Positions 53,208 through 62,185 of a stretch of 64,000 bases of DNA are shown here, piece after piece. Each line of letters opens with the position of its first letter. The first letter of the stretch is position 1. The stretch comes from Bradyrhizobium sp. ISRA464. GTDB taxonomy: Bacteria > Pseudomonadota > Alphaproteobacteria > Rhizobiales > Xanthobacteraceae. The DNA lies in assembly GCF_029910095.1 (NCBI RefSeq), contig NZ_CP094526.1, positions 7,006,001 through 7,070,000 of the forward strand, in the 5' to 3' direction. The position numbers and the translations under genes were made by a program. The notes beneath the pieces were generated by a model. It searched no databases, had not been told where the DNA came from, and saw only the letters and a program-made list of their open reading frames with translations.

Positions 53208-53605
53208 CGCCGACGGACGCGGGCCGCACCGGCCACGCAAACTGATCTGTGTCGCGGAACCTGCGACAATCCGCCAAATCCGGCGGCGAAGCGACCAAGC
53301 AACAGTGAGAAACAATCGCGCCCGGCGCGCACAGGAAAGGCCGCCCGCGGGGCGGCCTTTCCCAGTCTCGGGCAGTGACGTCGCGATCGGTCCAGCCGTC
53401 ACGGCCGGTGAATTCAGGTGCGGAAGGGGGAGCGAAAGAGAAGCGAAGCCGGTGATATGCAGCGCCATATGATCGTACTGAAAATTGACCACCAGCCCCT
53501 GTAATTGCTCCACCTGCCGCGCCTCACTTGTGGCGCGATGATGCGAGCGGCGCATGATCCAAACGGGCTATCACGGCAATCGCGGCCCACGATTCAGCGC
53601 CAGGC
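53208..53605. other. intergenic region with one strong hairpin
   Basis: GGAAAGGCCGCC at 53334-53345 and its reverse complement GGCGGCCTTTCC at 53351-53362 pair across five bases. The hairpin has no long T-run; it could end a short RNA. No convincing gene is seen; a 141-codon minus-strand frame has no ribosome-binding site. Confidence 0.45.
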
Positions 53606-54142
53606 TTAACGCCGAACGTCATCGTCGCGCTTTCCCGCGAGCTCACTCACGCGCAGCCGCTCGGCAAACCAGATCGACGTCACCGGCTCGATCGCGCCGC
53701 CGACATAGACCTCCGACGACGTCACCCCATTCCGTCCGACGATCACCAGCACGCCGATCTCGTAGGCGAACCAGACATGCGGATCGGTCAGCGCCTGCAG
53801 CTTGTGCTGATCGTGCTCGATCGGCTGGTGATTGCTGTCCTTGCGCAGCTCGATGGCCAGCAGATTGTTGGGAATGTCGCGCTGATGCACGACGATGTCG
53901 GGATAGATCGATTTGCCGAGATGATCGTCGGACGAGACGGTCGAGCCGCGCGGCAGCCGCAGCGTGCGCTCGCCGAGCCGGTCGTAGTTGCAATCGGTCT
54001 GCCAGCCGGCGAACTGCCGCTCGACATAGACCGCCAGCCGGTGAGTGAGTGTCCGCTCGCCGAGATCGCGCTCCAGCAGGAAGCGTTCCTGTGCGTAGAA
54101 ATCCTGCAGCGCGGCGATCACCTTGTTCAGCTGGGTCTGCAT
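53606..54142 (-). CDS. hypothetical protein with PD-(D/E)XK nuclease-like core
   Basis: A 178-residue protein. The N-terminal helices (TQLNKVIAALQDFYAQERFLLERDL) lead to a core with SIYPDIVVHQRD and NNLLAIELRKDSN. This order is that of a PD-(D/E)XK restriction-like fold. The ExK motif reads E-L-R-K, with Arg where the catalytic Lys is normally found. A following Lys might substitute. A single gene without modification partner, so a restriction system is unlikely. Homology was judged by eye only. Confidence 0.6.
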   Translation of the reverse strand: MQTQLNKVIAALQDFYAQERFLLERDLGERTLTHRLAVYVERQFAGWQTDCNYDRLGERTLRLPRGSTVSSDDHLGKSIYPDIVVHQRDIPNNLLAIELRKDSNHQPIEHDQHKLQALTDPHVWFAYEIGVLVIVGRNGVTSSEVYVGGAIEPVTSIWFAERLRVSELAGKRDDDVRR

Positions 54143-54191
54143 GAGGCCTCCGACTGACAGGGCCGCGCTGCGGCCGGTTGGGATATGCGCC

Positions 54192-55739
54192 CTACATCTG
54201 CACTTCGATCAGTCGCGGGCCAGGCTCCGCGACGGCTTCCGCCAAGGCCTTGTTGAACTCGTCCGCATTGGTCACCGCGCGACCCGGTACGCCCATGCCC
54301 TTCGCGAGCGCGACGAAATCGAGCGTCGGCCGGTCGATCTTCAGCATATCCTGCGCGCGCTGGCCCGGCTCGCCGGCGCCGACGCCGTCGAACTCGCCGC
54401 GCAGGATCTGGTAGATCCGGTTGGCGAACACGACGGTGACGACGTTGAGCCCTTCGCGCGCCTGCGTCCAGAGCGACTGGATCGTGTACATCGCGCTGCC
54501 GTCGCCGACCATGCAGATCACCTTGCGGTCGGGGCATGCGATCGCCGCACCGGTTGCGACCGGCGTCGAGAAGCCGATCGAGCCGCCCATGTTCTGCAGC
54601 CAGTCATGCGGCGCCGCGGCGGCCGTCGGCGGAAAGAAGCCGCGGCCGGTGGTGACGGACTCGTCGACCATGATCGCGTTCTCGGGGATCGCGTAGGCGA
54701 TCGCCTGCGCGATCGTCGTGTAATTGAGCGCGCCGGTCGGCTTGACCAGCTCCTGCCGCTGCTGCGGCTTGACATCCTGGGCCGTGGCATGGAGCACGTT
54801 GGCGAGCGCCTCAAGCGCCGCTACCGAGTTCTCGCCCCAGGCGGTCATGCGATGCACATCGCAGCCTTCCGCCTTGAGCAGGCTCGGCTTGTTCGGATAG
54901 GCGAAGAACGCCACGGGATCGTTGGCCTCGACCAGCACGATGTGCCGGAAGTCTCTAAGGATCGGCAGCGCCTGCTCGATCACATAGGGAATGCGGTTGA
55001 TCGAGAACCGGCCACGGCCGCGCGCCATGCGCGGGTGGAAAGTCTGGCCCATCACGGTGCAGCCGGTCTTGCCGGCGATCCGCTCCGCCAGCACCAGCCC
55101 CTGCTCGGAGAGCGCGCTGCCGGTGATCAGCAGCAGCGTATGCGCCGCATCGCCGTGCAGGATCCTCGCCGCGGTGTCCACCGCCTGCGGCGAATAGCTC
55201 GGGCGCTGCTTCTCCGCCGGCACCTCGGCAATTCCGTCGGCCTCGTTCCAAGCGGTGTCGGCGGGCAGGATCAGCGTTGCGATCTGCGGCGGCGCACTCT
55301 TGGCTGCCGCGATCGCGGCCGCGCCGTCTGAAGCGACCGACTTCGCATCCGGCGAGGTGCGCACCCAGGCCGACATCGGCCGCGCCAATCCCTCGATGTC
55401 AGACGTCAGCGGCGCGTTGTAGCCGATGTGATAGGTCGCATGTTGGCCGACGATGTTGACGATGCCGGAATGGGCCTTCTTGGCGTTGTGCAGATTGGCG
55501 AGCCCGTTGGCGAGGCCGGGCCCGAGATGCAGCAGCGTCGAGGCCGGCGTGCCCTTCATGCGGAAATAGCCGTCGGCGGCGCCGGTCACGATGCCCTCGA
55601 ACAGGCCGAGCACGCAGCGCATGCCCGGGACCCTGTCCAGCGCGGCGACGAAATGCATCTCGGACGTGCCCGGGTTGGTGAAGCAGACATCCACGCCGCC
55701 CGCGACCAATGTCCGCACCAGGCTTTCCGCACCATTCAT
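54192..55739 (-). CDS. thiamine-diphosphate enzyme, acetolactate synthase large subunit-like
   Basis: A 515-residue ThDP enzyme. The N-terminal PYR domain has GVDVCFTNPGTSEMHF and the catalytic Glu in LFEGIVTGAADGY. The C-terminal PP domain has the ThDP/Mg motif starting GDGSAMYTIQSLW and ending VVFANR, spacing as expected. It is shorter than true IlvB, and there is no adjoining regulatory small subunit, so a decarboxylase or carboligase acting on another 2-oxo acid is likely. Confidence 0.9.
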   Translation of the reverse strand: MNGAESLVRTLVAGGVDVCFTNPGTSEMHFVAALDRVPGMRCVLGLFEGIVTGAADGYFRMKGTPASTLLHLGPGLANGLANLHNAKKAHSGIVNIVGQHATYHIGYNAPLTSDIEGLARPMSAWVRTSPDAKSVASDGAAAIAAAKSAPPQIATLILPADTAWNEADGIAEVPAEKQRPSYSPQAVDTAARILHGDAAHTLLLITGSALSEQGLVLAERIAGKTGCTVMGQTFHPRMARGRGRFSINRIPYVIEQALPILRDFRHIVLVEANDPVAFFAYPNKPSLLKAEGCDVHRMTAWGENSVAALEALANVLHATAQDVKPQQRQELVKPTGALNYTTIAQAIAYAIPENAIMVDESVTTGRGFFPPTAAAAPHDWLQNMGGSIGFSTPVATGAAIACPDRKVICMVGDGSAMYTIQSLWTQAREGLNVVTVVFANRIYQILRGEFDGVGAGEPGQRAQDMLKIDRPTLDFVALAKGMGVPGRAVTNADEFNKALAEAVAEPGPRLIEVQM

Positions 55740-55963
55740 GGTCTCGCTCCCGTCAGAGATGTTCTTGTAGTCGGGTCCAGATCAACCATTGTTCGCCCGT
55801 TTCGTCAAAGGTTTAGCCGATCAATGCAGGTATCGCGTCCGATGTGTTGCCTTTTTAAACCGTGTTGTTCGAAAGTCGTGATCTCACGGCATCGTCGGTT
55901 GCGAAACACCTCCGATTGTGGCGTGTCTCGACACATACTTGGTGCTTCCTGGGGGTCACGACG

Positions 55964-56533
55964 ATGCGCCCGATTGCCTTGATCTTTGCTGCGCTCACGA
56001 TACTCGCAGGCGCCAGCCAGGCGCAGGCGGAATTCTTCGACACCCACGACTTCATGGACAGTGGACCGAGCTTCTTCGGCCACGGCGCGAGCCCGATCCC
56101 GCGCACCGCCGTCAACTATCCGACCAATTATGCGCCCGGCACCATCGTCGTGAATACCGCCGAGCGGCGGCTCTATCTGGTGCTGCCGGGCGGCCAGGCG
56201 CTGCGCTACGGCATCGGCGTCGGCCGTGACGGCTTCCGCTGGAGCGGAACCCACCGCGTCAGCGCGAAGAAGGAATGGCCGTCGTGGACGCCGCCTTCGC
56301 AGATGCTGCGCCGCCGTCCCGATCTGCCGCGCCACATGGCCGGCGGCATCGAGAATCCGCTCGGGGCGCGTGCGATATATCTCGGCTCGACACTGTACCG
56401 CATCCACGGCTCGAACGAGCCCGAGACGATCGGCCAGGCGATCTCGTCCGGCTGCTTCCGCATGACCAATGATGACGTCGTCGACCTCTACAACCGTGTC
56501 TCGGTCGGCACCACCGTCGTGGTGAAGAACTGA
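55964..56533 (+). CDS. L,D-transpeptidase (YkuD family)
   Basis: A 189-residue exported enzyme that makes 3-3 peptidoglycan crosslinks or attaches proteins to peptidoglycan. Signal peptide ends near AQAEFF. The YkuD domain begins GTIVVNTAERRLYLVLPGG. The active site is complete: IHGSNEPETIG and SSGCFRMTNDDV with the catalytic Cys and Arg. GGGGGT precedes ATG 55964. The next gene follows after 93 bases. Confidence 0.93.
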   Translation: MRPIALIFAALTILAGASQAQAEFFDTHDFMDSGPSFFGHGASPIPRTAVNYPTNYAPGTIVVNTAERRLYLVLPGGQALRYGIGVGRDGFRWSGTHRVSAKKEWPSWTPPSQMLRRRPDLPRHMAGGIENPLGARAIYLGSTLYRIHGSNEPETIGQAISSGCFRMTNDDVVDLYNRVSVGTTVVVKN

Positions 56534-56626
56534 TCGCGCCGGCCTCGGGCGGCGCTGACACAGCGATCCGGCATGACGGCTGATCTTGCCTTGCGCTGCC
56601 GCGCCTCTTGCGGCAGCGTCCTCGGA

Positions 56627-57421
56627 ATGCGGCACCGCCTCTCGACCCTGCTCCTCCTCGCCGCGGCAATTGCTGCCGTCGACACCGCGATCACGTCCGC
56701 CGTCGCCGCCGAGATTCCGGCGGTCACGTCGCGCCAGCGTACCGAGAAGAAGGCGTTCAGCGACACCGAGATCGTCGAGGGCTTCCTGAAGACCGCGTTC
56801 GGCGCCGAATATCATCTCGCCGGCCGGGTCGATCGCATCAGGAAATACGACAGCCCGGTGCGCGTGTTCGCCGACGGCACCCGCGCCGACCGCAAGACCC
56901 AGCTCGCGAAAGTCGTCGCCGACATCCGCGCCAAGGTCCAGCATCTCGACATCGCGATGACCGAGGACACCAGCGCGGCCAATGTGCGCGTCAAGCTCGT
57001 GCGTGACCACGACCTCTACCGCACTATCGCGACCTTCTACGGCCGCGAACGCGCCAAGGAGATCCGCAGCTCGCTCGACCCGCAATGCCTGTCCGGCTTC
57101 CGCAAGAACGACAACTACGAGATCGAGCATTCCGACGTGATCCTCACCGTCGACAATGGCGACTTCGTCTTCTTCGATTGCGCCTATGAGGAGCTGCTGC
57201 AGTCGCTCGGGCCGATCAACGACACCGCAACCGTGCCGTGGACCATGTTCAACGACAATGTCTCCATGGGCTATTTTGACGTCTACGACCAATACCTGCT
57301 GAACCTGCTCTACGATCCCCGCATCAAGGCCGGCATGACAGTGCAGGAGGTCAAGGCCGTGCTGCCCGATGTGCTTGCCGACGTGCGCGCCTGGGTGAAG
57401 AAGGTGAATCACCTGGAGTGA
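56627..57421 (+). CDS. DUF2927 domain-containing exported protein
   Basis: A 264-residue protein starting MRHRLSTLLLLAAAIAAV, a signal peptide that ends near AVAAEIP. The domain (IVEGFLKTAFGAEYH, YDSPVRVFADG, SGFRKNDNYEIEHSDVIL, FFDCAYEELLQSLGPIND) matches DUF2927, whose fold resembles secreted metalloproteases but whose function is unknown. DPRIKAGMTVQEVKAVLP is conserved near the C-terminus. An upstream ATG at 56573 is possible but would hide the signal peptide. Confidence 0.85.
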   Translation: MRHRLSTLLLLAAAIAAVDTAITSAVAAEIPAVTSRQRTEKKAFSDTEIVEGFLKTAFGAEYHLAGRVDRIRKYDSPVRVFADGTRADRKTQLAKVVADIRAKVQHLDIAMTEDTSAANVRVKLVRDHDLYRTIATFYGRERAKEIRSSLDPQCLSGFRKNDNYEIEHSDVILTVDNGDFVFFDCAYEELLQSLGPINDTATVPWTMFNDNVSMGYFDVYDQYLLNLLYDPRIKAGMTVQEVKAVLPDVLADVRAWVKKVNHLE

Positions 57422-57455
57422 AGCGTCGTAGGCGCTTCGCTCGCAGCACACACCA

Positions 57456-57699
57456 GTGTCGTCCTGGCGAAAGCCGGGAGCTGATGTCGTGCCACATCCG
57501 CCACCGTCGTCCCGGCCTGGTGCGCAATTGCGCACGGGAGGCCGCGACCCATACCCCGCGGCTTGTGTTGTGAACGGGACTCGTCGTTCGTCGTCCTGGC
57601 GAAAGCCAGGACCCATAAGCACCGCATTTGGTGATGAACGCGATCTTGGCCCCAGCATCGCGCGACAACCGACATTTGGGGTAATGGGTCCTGGCTGTC
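57456..57699. repeat. short palindromic repeats around GTCGTCCTGGCGAAAGCC
   Basis: GTCGTCCTGGCGAAAGCC occurs near 57460 and again near 57590, each with an inverted arm. A divergent unit GTCGTCCCGGCCTGG lies between. A further arm GTCCTGGC at 57688-57695 is interrupted by IS copy B and completed beyond it at 59252. The same palindrome type is the IS target at 14312-14330. Confidence 0.75.
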
Positions 57700-59247
57700 C
57701 AGGCCGTGCAAAAATGTCGGCGCGGTGCCTGGAGCTGAGAACGAGGAGGGCACCCTCAAGCTGGACAAGGCCGGAGCGCCTTGAGCAGAGCGGGTACGCT
57801 CTTGATGGCAATCAGTCTCTTGAGGTTGTAGGCGATGATGCTGAGCGCCAGTTCGGCTTTGGCTTTGCGCAATCCGCGGACGAGGAAGCGCGGGGTTCCC
57901 ATCAACCATTTGATGGTCGCGAACGGATGCTCGGCGACTTCGCGGCGGAGCCTCATCCAGCTTGGATCGGCGATCGCCCGCTGATGCATGGCCTCGCGGT
58001 CATCGTCATGGAAGCCGCGCACGATGATCCGCTGCGCCGCCTCGGTGCATTGCGATTTCAGCGGACAGGCCGGGCAGGCTTGCGTCCGATATTCCTTCTT
58101 CTGTTTGGTGTGGGAGGTCTTGAAGAGTTGGAGGACCTCACCGGCAGGGCAACCCCAGCTGTCGCTCTCTCGGGCGTAGCTGAACTGATCGCGGCTGAAG
58201 TATTGCTTGCCCTTCGGATTGACCCGCTCGCCATGCGGTACGATCGCGGTGATCCCGTCCTGCTCACATTGCTTGCCGTGCGCGCCGTTGGCATAGCCGG
58301 TATCGGCAACGACGCTCACCTGATCGGCGCCGACGGCCGCCTTGCCCTGCCGGGCCATCGGGTGGAGTTGCTGCAGATCGTTGCCCTCGTTGGTCAGATC
58401 GAACGCAACGATCATGTCATGCTGGGCATCGACCGCGATCTGTGCATTGTAGGCAACCTGATGGCCGCGCGGCGTGCGCATGAGCTTGGCCTCAGGCTCA
58501 CCCAGCACCTTCTGCTTGAGCCCTTCCTGAACCAGCTGTTCGGCCTGCTGCTGCAATTCAGCCCGCTGAGCCCTCAACGCGGCAAGGGCTGCAGCCACGT
58601 CGGTCTTGGTCGGCTCAAGCGGCGTCTCCTCGGCGTCGGCCTCATCCATCGCCGTCAGGTAGTCGGCGATCTTGCGCTCGATCGCCGCATCCCGCTCCGC
58701 AAGCTTCGCCTTGGTGATCACCTGCTTGCGGCTCGCCGCCGCAGCAATCTTGCTCCCGTCGATCGCCAGGACTTCGCCTCCAAACACCGATTGCTCGCGG
58801 CAGAACTTTATAAAGGCCCGGCAGACCCCGGCAATCGCCTCAGGATAGTCCTTGCGGAAGTCCGCAATGGTCTTGAACACCGGCCTCACCCGGTTGATCA
58901 GCCAGAACACTTCGACATTGCGCCGAGCCTCACGCTCAAGCCGCCGGCTCGAACGCATCTGGTTCAGATACCCGTAGACATAAAGCTTCAACAGATCGCG
59001 CGGATCGTAAGGCGGCCGCCCCGTCGCCTCCGCCTCAACGTTCGAGAAACCCAGCCCGGCAAGGTCCAGGCTGTCCACAAAACCGTCAATGACGCGCACC
59101 GCGCTGTCTGCCGCGATCACCTCGTCCAACGTCTCGGGATACAACGTCGCCTGATAGCGCGATTGGCCAACGATGTGTGCCATCCTGCCCCCGAATCCGT
59201 CTCTGCCTCCCAAATCCAACATCAGACCGTGGTTTTTGCACGGCCTG
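57700..59247 (-). mobile_element. IS1182-family insertion sequence, copy B
   Basis: Same ends as copy A (CAGGCCGTGC...GCACGGCCTG) in the opposite orientation. It sits between arms GTCCTGGC (57688-57695) and GCCAGGAC (59252-59259). The four-base loop positions on each side are TGTC and GAAA, so no target duplication remains. The internal gene encodes a transposase identical to that of copy A. Confidence 0.9.
57756..59222 (-). CDS. IS1182-family transposase (copy B)
   Basis: A 488-residue transposase with the same predicted sequence as the gene at 14356-15822. The DDE residues are in LAIDGSKIAAAAS, VVADTGYANGAHG and VAEHPFATIKW. Alternative start at 59183 (MAHIVGQ). Intact. Confidence 0.94.
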   Translation of the reverse strand: MLDLGGRDGFGGRMAHIVGQSRYQATLYPETLDEVIAADSAVRVIDGFVDSLDLAGLGFSNVEAEATGRPPYDPRDLLKLYVYGYLNQMRSSRRLEREARRNVEVFWLINRVRPVFKTIADFRKDYPEAIAGVCRAFIKFCREQSVFGGEVLAIDGSKIAAAASRKQVITKAKLAERDAAIERKIADYLTAMDEADAEETPLEPTKTDVAAALAALRAQRAELQQQAEQLVQEGLKQKVLGEPEAKLMRTPRGHQVAYNAQIAVDAQHDMIVAFDLTNEGNDLQQLHPMARQGKAAVGADQVSVVADTGYANGAHGKQCEQDGITAIVPHGERVNPKGKQYFSRDQFSYARESDSWGCPAGEVLQLFKTSHTKQKKEYRTQACPACPLKSQCTEAAQRIIVRGFHDDDREAMHQRAIADPSWMRLRREVAEHPFATIKWLMGTPRFLVRGLRKAKAELALSIIAYNLKRLIAIKSVPALLKALRPCPA

Positions 59248-59251
59248 GAAA

Positions 59252-59794
59252 GCCAGGACGACAGTGAGTTTGTTGCGCGGCTTGTGAGTCATACGCTCGC
59301 ATTCTCGCGGCGCGATGCGTCCGAGGTTTGGTGCCATCTTCGCCGCTCTGGAAGCAGAGGGCGCAGGGAAAGCCGGGTGCCGATCGCACCCATGGGTCCG
59401 GTGCAACAAAAAGCACCGGAGGTAGGACCACAGGTGAAACCGGAAAACACTCCGGCTTTCCCTGCGCGATGGTTTACGGCTTATACGTGCTCTCCCCGGC
59501 GAGACTGGGCTTTGTTGTCACCGTCATCAGTGCGAGGTCTTGCCCCTTACTGATGAGACACCTGCCACTGGGGCGTCAGGTCTGCACGATTTCGCCGTCC
59601 GCCCCATGCGCACTCGTCAGTTGCACGTGAGGCGTCCACCGCATCTCGACCCAACACTCGTGACGATCGCGAAGCGCCCCTCAAGCGGGTGAGACGGGCT
59701 ATTCATACACTGAGTTGCGATTCTGAAAAACAGAAATATTTTGCGCGAGAGGTCTTGACAGGTCTTTGACCGAGTTGCCTCGTCGGGCAAAACA
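59252..59794. repeat. large structured repeat, copy 2 (uninterrupted)
   Basis: It aligns with 7316-7830 plus 9512-9526 from GCCAGGACGAC to CGTCGGGCAAAACAG. The 16-bp outer stem is 59361-59376 with 59452-59467. The A-loop hairpin is 59397-59404 with 59413-59420; its closing pair is T-A where copy 1 has C-G. At the place of the strong hairpin of copy 1 stands CATCAGT/ACTGATG (59525-59531, 59549-59555), a different sequence that also pairs. The A-loop is one base shorter, so no frame is kept. The 658-base gap to the next gene contains no other gene. Confidence 0.85.
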
Positions 59795-59905
59795 GTTCCG
59801 GCAGATCACACGATTTTGCGCGCCTCCGGCGCCGGAACCGGCGCGTCGTCTTCAGAGTTAGGGTCGCGGCGGGGGCAGCTGCATGTCAACGCGACGGCCT
59901 CAGTA

Positions 59906-60124
59906 ATGAAGAATTTTCCCGATGCTGCATTTTCTCCTGAAGTGATCGAGCTGATGTCCCGGGCGCTGGAATCCTCGGTCGCGACGCTACCCGATCCCGT
60001 CAGCACCTCGCAGATCACCCTGATCGCGGAATCGATCCTGCGCACCGCGCATGACGGCGAACGCGAAGTCGACGCGCTGCAACGGATTGCATTGCTGGAG
60101 CTTGCGCTGACGTCAGGCAGCTAG
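59906..60124 (+). CDS. small hypothetical protein, 72 aa
   Basis: A helical soluble protein (FSPEVIELMSRALESSVATL, LIAESILRTAHDGEREVDALQRIALLEL). It shares the pattern IA..I...A..G..D...I...A...LE with the protein at 60701-60922, so the two look like distant paralogues. I recall similar short proteins in Bradyrhizobium, but no function. The ribosome-binding site is weak. Confidence 0.65.
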   Translation: MKNFPDAAFSPEVIELMSRALESSVATLPDPVSTSQITLIAESILRTAHDGEREVDALQRIALLELALTSGS

Positions 60125-60384
60125 AGCAGTTGTCGGCGCAGATCTGCATATTCGCGCCGCACCACCGGATCGAACAAATGGATTGCGCGCAGGCACAGCG
60201 GCTGCAGGGGTGCGCGTAACGGGAACTCGAAAAATGCCGGATGGCCCAACCCGACCACCCCTTTCTGGTCCGGACGCCCGCGTTGCGACGTATCGCCAAT
60301 GCCTGCGCGACTGCGCAGGTGGATGGACCAACCCGCGGAAATAGACAGGCGTCGTCCCCGGGGCAGGACGTTCGTGCAAGCCGA
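60121..60384 (-). pseudogene. possible C-terminal gene remnant
   Basis: The minus-strand frame ending at 60121 reads like genuine protein near its end (GHPAFFEFPLRAPLQPLCLR, then AIHLFDPVVRREYADLRRQLL), but it has no ATG and is closed upstream by a stop at 60385-60387. It overlaps the stop of the 72-aa gene. It may be the remainder of a broken gene. Confidence 0.3.
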
Positions 60385-60700
60385 TTAGAACATCTCGATT
60401 CACATGGGCTAATGCGTGCTCGTTTGGGTTGGGCACGATCGGTCCGTGTCTGCACCACCTTCGATCCGGGCAAGACCGATGGTCCCAGTTTAGGGCCTCC
60501 TTGAGGAGTTAACCTGAAAGGCTGGGGCCATTCCGTGTGCGCACCCGCCCGGCCGATATCGGCGCCGAACCACGGGTGTGCTGTCTTGCGGGGCCATTTG
60601 CGCTCGGCGCGCGCACAGCGACTTACTGCTATCGTGGAGGTTCGCCTAACATGTAGTATGATGCCTTGATCACCTGCATGGGTTGGGAGGGTGAGAAAAG
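60385..60700. other. intergenic region without a supported gene
   Basis: No gene, repeat or RNA was recognised. The last bases hold GGAGGGTGAG, the ribosome-binding site of the next gene, and CTAACAT near 60649, which recurs as half of a palindrome at 61805-61818. Confidence 0.45.
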
Positions 60701-60922
60701 ATGTCTAGTTACCTGGACTTGCAGACCCGCAACATGGAGCCGAAGGAAATCACACGCATCCTCTCGGCTTACGAGCGCGCGCTGCATACGCTCTGCGTCA
60801 GGGACGGCGACGACCCGCTCACGGAGATCATCGCGAAGACGATCATCAAGGTCGCGGAAACCGGTATCGAAGACCCCGCAGAGATTTCGGCACGGGCGAT
60901 CAGCGAGCTGGAAATGCGATAG
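60701..60922 (+). CDS. small hypothetical protein, 73 aa
   Basis: GGAGGGTGAG precedes ATG 60701. A soluble helical protein (PKEITRILSAYERALHTLCV, DPLTEIIAKTIIKVAETG, DPAEISARAISELEMR). It appears to be a distant paralogue of the protein at 59906-60124. Function unknown. Confidence 0.75.
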   Translation: MSSYLDLQTRNMEPKEITRILSAYERALHTLCVRDGDDPLTEIIAKTIIKVAETGIEDPAEISARAISELEMR

Positions 60923-61196
60923 CAATCATTTCCTCGACTTCGATCTCAGTGCGGCAATCAGGCGCTCTCGGACATTCGCTGCAAGTGATCCAGCCCAGCG
61001 ACAAGGCAGTTGCGCGCGGCATCTCGTGAAACGTGCGTCCGCGATCGTGCCGCCTGCTCTTCTGACGCGCGCCGCCCCATGTTGCCCGTTTTTACCCATT
61101 GCAAACATTGTGATCTGCTGCCTTGGCGGAGAGTGATAAAATTACATGATTGGGGCGGAATGATCGGACGATGGTGACGCTTCCGAGGAGGTTTCC

Positions 61197-61583
61197 ATGT
61201 ACAGGCAGATCTTGGGATTGACGACATCTGCTCTCATACTGGCCTACGGCACTGCCGGTGTCTCGGCACAGGATCAGATGCCGCGCCAATCGGATCACCA
61301 ACAAATGCAATCGCATCCCACGGGTCAGGACGGCGGGGGCATGATGGGGCATGGAGGCATGATGGGTGAGGCCATGATGGGACATATGATGGGTCGCGGC
61401 ATGATGGGGCCGCCCTTCATGATGCGCATGATGTTTGCCTTGATGGACGCCGACGGCGACGGGACCATCTCGTTGCAGGAGTTTCAGGCAGCTCACGAAC
61501 GAATATTCAGGGCAATGGACACCAATAAAGACGGCAAGCTTACGCTGGAGGAGATGCAAGCGTTCATCCACGGGACGAGGTGA
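61197..61583 (+). CDS. exported Met/His/Gly-rich protein with two EF-hands
   Basis: A 128-residue protein. GAGGAGG precedes the ATG. A signal peptide ends at VSAQDQ. A 40-residue segment is made of MMGH/MMG-type repeats, then come two EF-hand loops, DADGDGTISLQEF and DTNKDGKLTLEEM, with the calcium ligands at positions 1, 3, 5 and 12 present. Met- and His-rich segments of this kind are common in periplasmic copper-handling proteins, so both calcium and copper binding are possible; neither is proven. Confidence 0.85.
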   Translation: MYRQILGLTTSALILAYGTAGVSAQDQMPRQSDHQQMQSHPTGQDGGGMMGHGGMMGEAMMGHMMGRGMMGPPFMMRMMFALMDADGDGTISLQEFQAAHERIFRAMDTNKDGKLTLEEMQAFIHGTR

Positions 61584-61668
61584 TCGGCTTCCCGCGGCAG
61601 CCTGAGGTGCAATCAGAACAGCTGCCTCGCCTTTCGAAGGCAAACTGCCCCGCGTTTCGGATGCAATC

Positions 61669-61682
61669 TTGAGATAGATCAA
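61669..61682. promoter_or_regulatory. FixK/FNR-type box
   Basis: TTGAGATAGATCAA is an exact TTGA-N6-TCAA site, the consensus used by FixK2 in Bradyrhizobium under low oxygen. It lies 170 bases before the gene at 61852, with no other gene between. Confidence 0.45.
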
Positions 61683-61804
61683 TCTGTCGGTCCGCGTGCC
61701 GCGACCCGGATGTCCGCAATTGACCCCCAAAGCAGACCTCACGGTCACCTTTGGCTTAAGTCCGCCTTTTGACCGTAGTCGGGTGTCGCCTTGCGGTTCT
61801 CTCA

Positions 61805-61818
61805 CTAACATATGTTAG
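61805..61818. promoter_or_regulatory. perfect 14-bp palindrome
   Basis: CTAACATATGTTAG lies 33 bases before ATG 61852. It could be an operator overlapping the promoter. The regulator is unknown. Confidence 0.4.
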
Positions 61819-61851
61819 GAACTAACCTCGGTGCGACCCGCTTGTCGCGAC

Positions 61852-62079
61852 ATGGAACGCAAACGCGCCCATGAGGTTCATCTGGTTCGCGTTACAACTG
61901 ATGACGGCGAACGGCAGATTTGGCTTGCGGCAACGTCGCGGGAAGACGCCGTAGACCGAGTGCTCGACGCCATACCGGAAGGGTGGGCGGCAAGTTTGAT
62001 CGAGCGTCAGTTTAGCGCCGAAGACGCGGCTGCCTTGAACCTGATGTCCGGAGAGGTCCGCAAGGCATCGGGAGACTAA
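61852..62079 (+). CDS. small hypothetical protein, 75 aa
   Basis: A soluble protein (VHLVRVTTDDGERQIWLAATSREDAVDRVLDAIPEGW). The beta-then-helix pattern suggests one small domain, but I recognise no family. No strong ribosome-binding site precedes ATG 61852; the frame is open seven codons further up. A FixK-type box and a palindrome lie upstream. Confidence 0.6.
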   Translation: MERKRAHEVHLVRVTTDDGERQIWLAATSREDAVDRVLDAIPEGWAASLIERQFSAEDAAALNLMSGEVRKASGD

Positions 62080-62185
62080 TCATGGTCGATGAGCGGCCTG
62101 ATGTCCGGAACTTCGCGCCTTGCCAACAAGGCCAATCTGCCCCAGTGTCCTGGGCCTCCGATCAAGAACAAGCGAAAGAAAACTC

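Noticed and set aside
53130..53555. 141-codon minus-strand frame
   Set aside because: It overlaps the 46-aa gene, its stress promoter and a hairpin, and has no ribosome-binding site or domain.
61818..61842. GGAAC-N16-CGCT as stress promoter for the gene at 61852
   Set aside because: The -10 element deviates and lies only about ten bases before the start codon, too close for a normal transcript.
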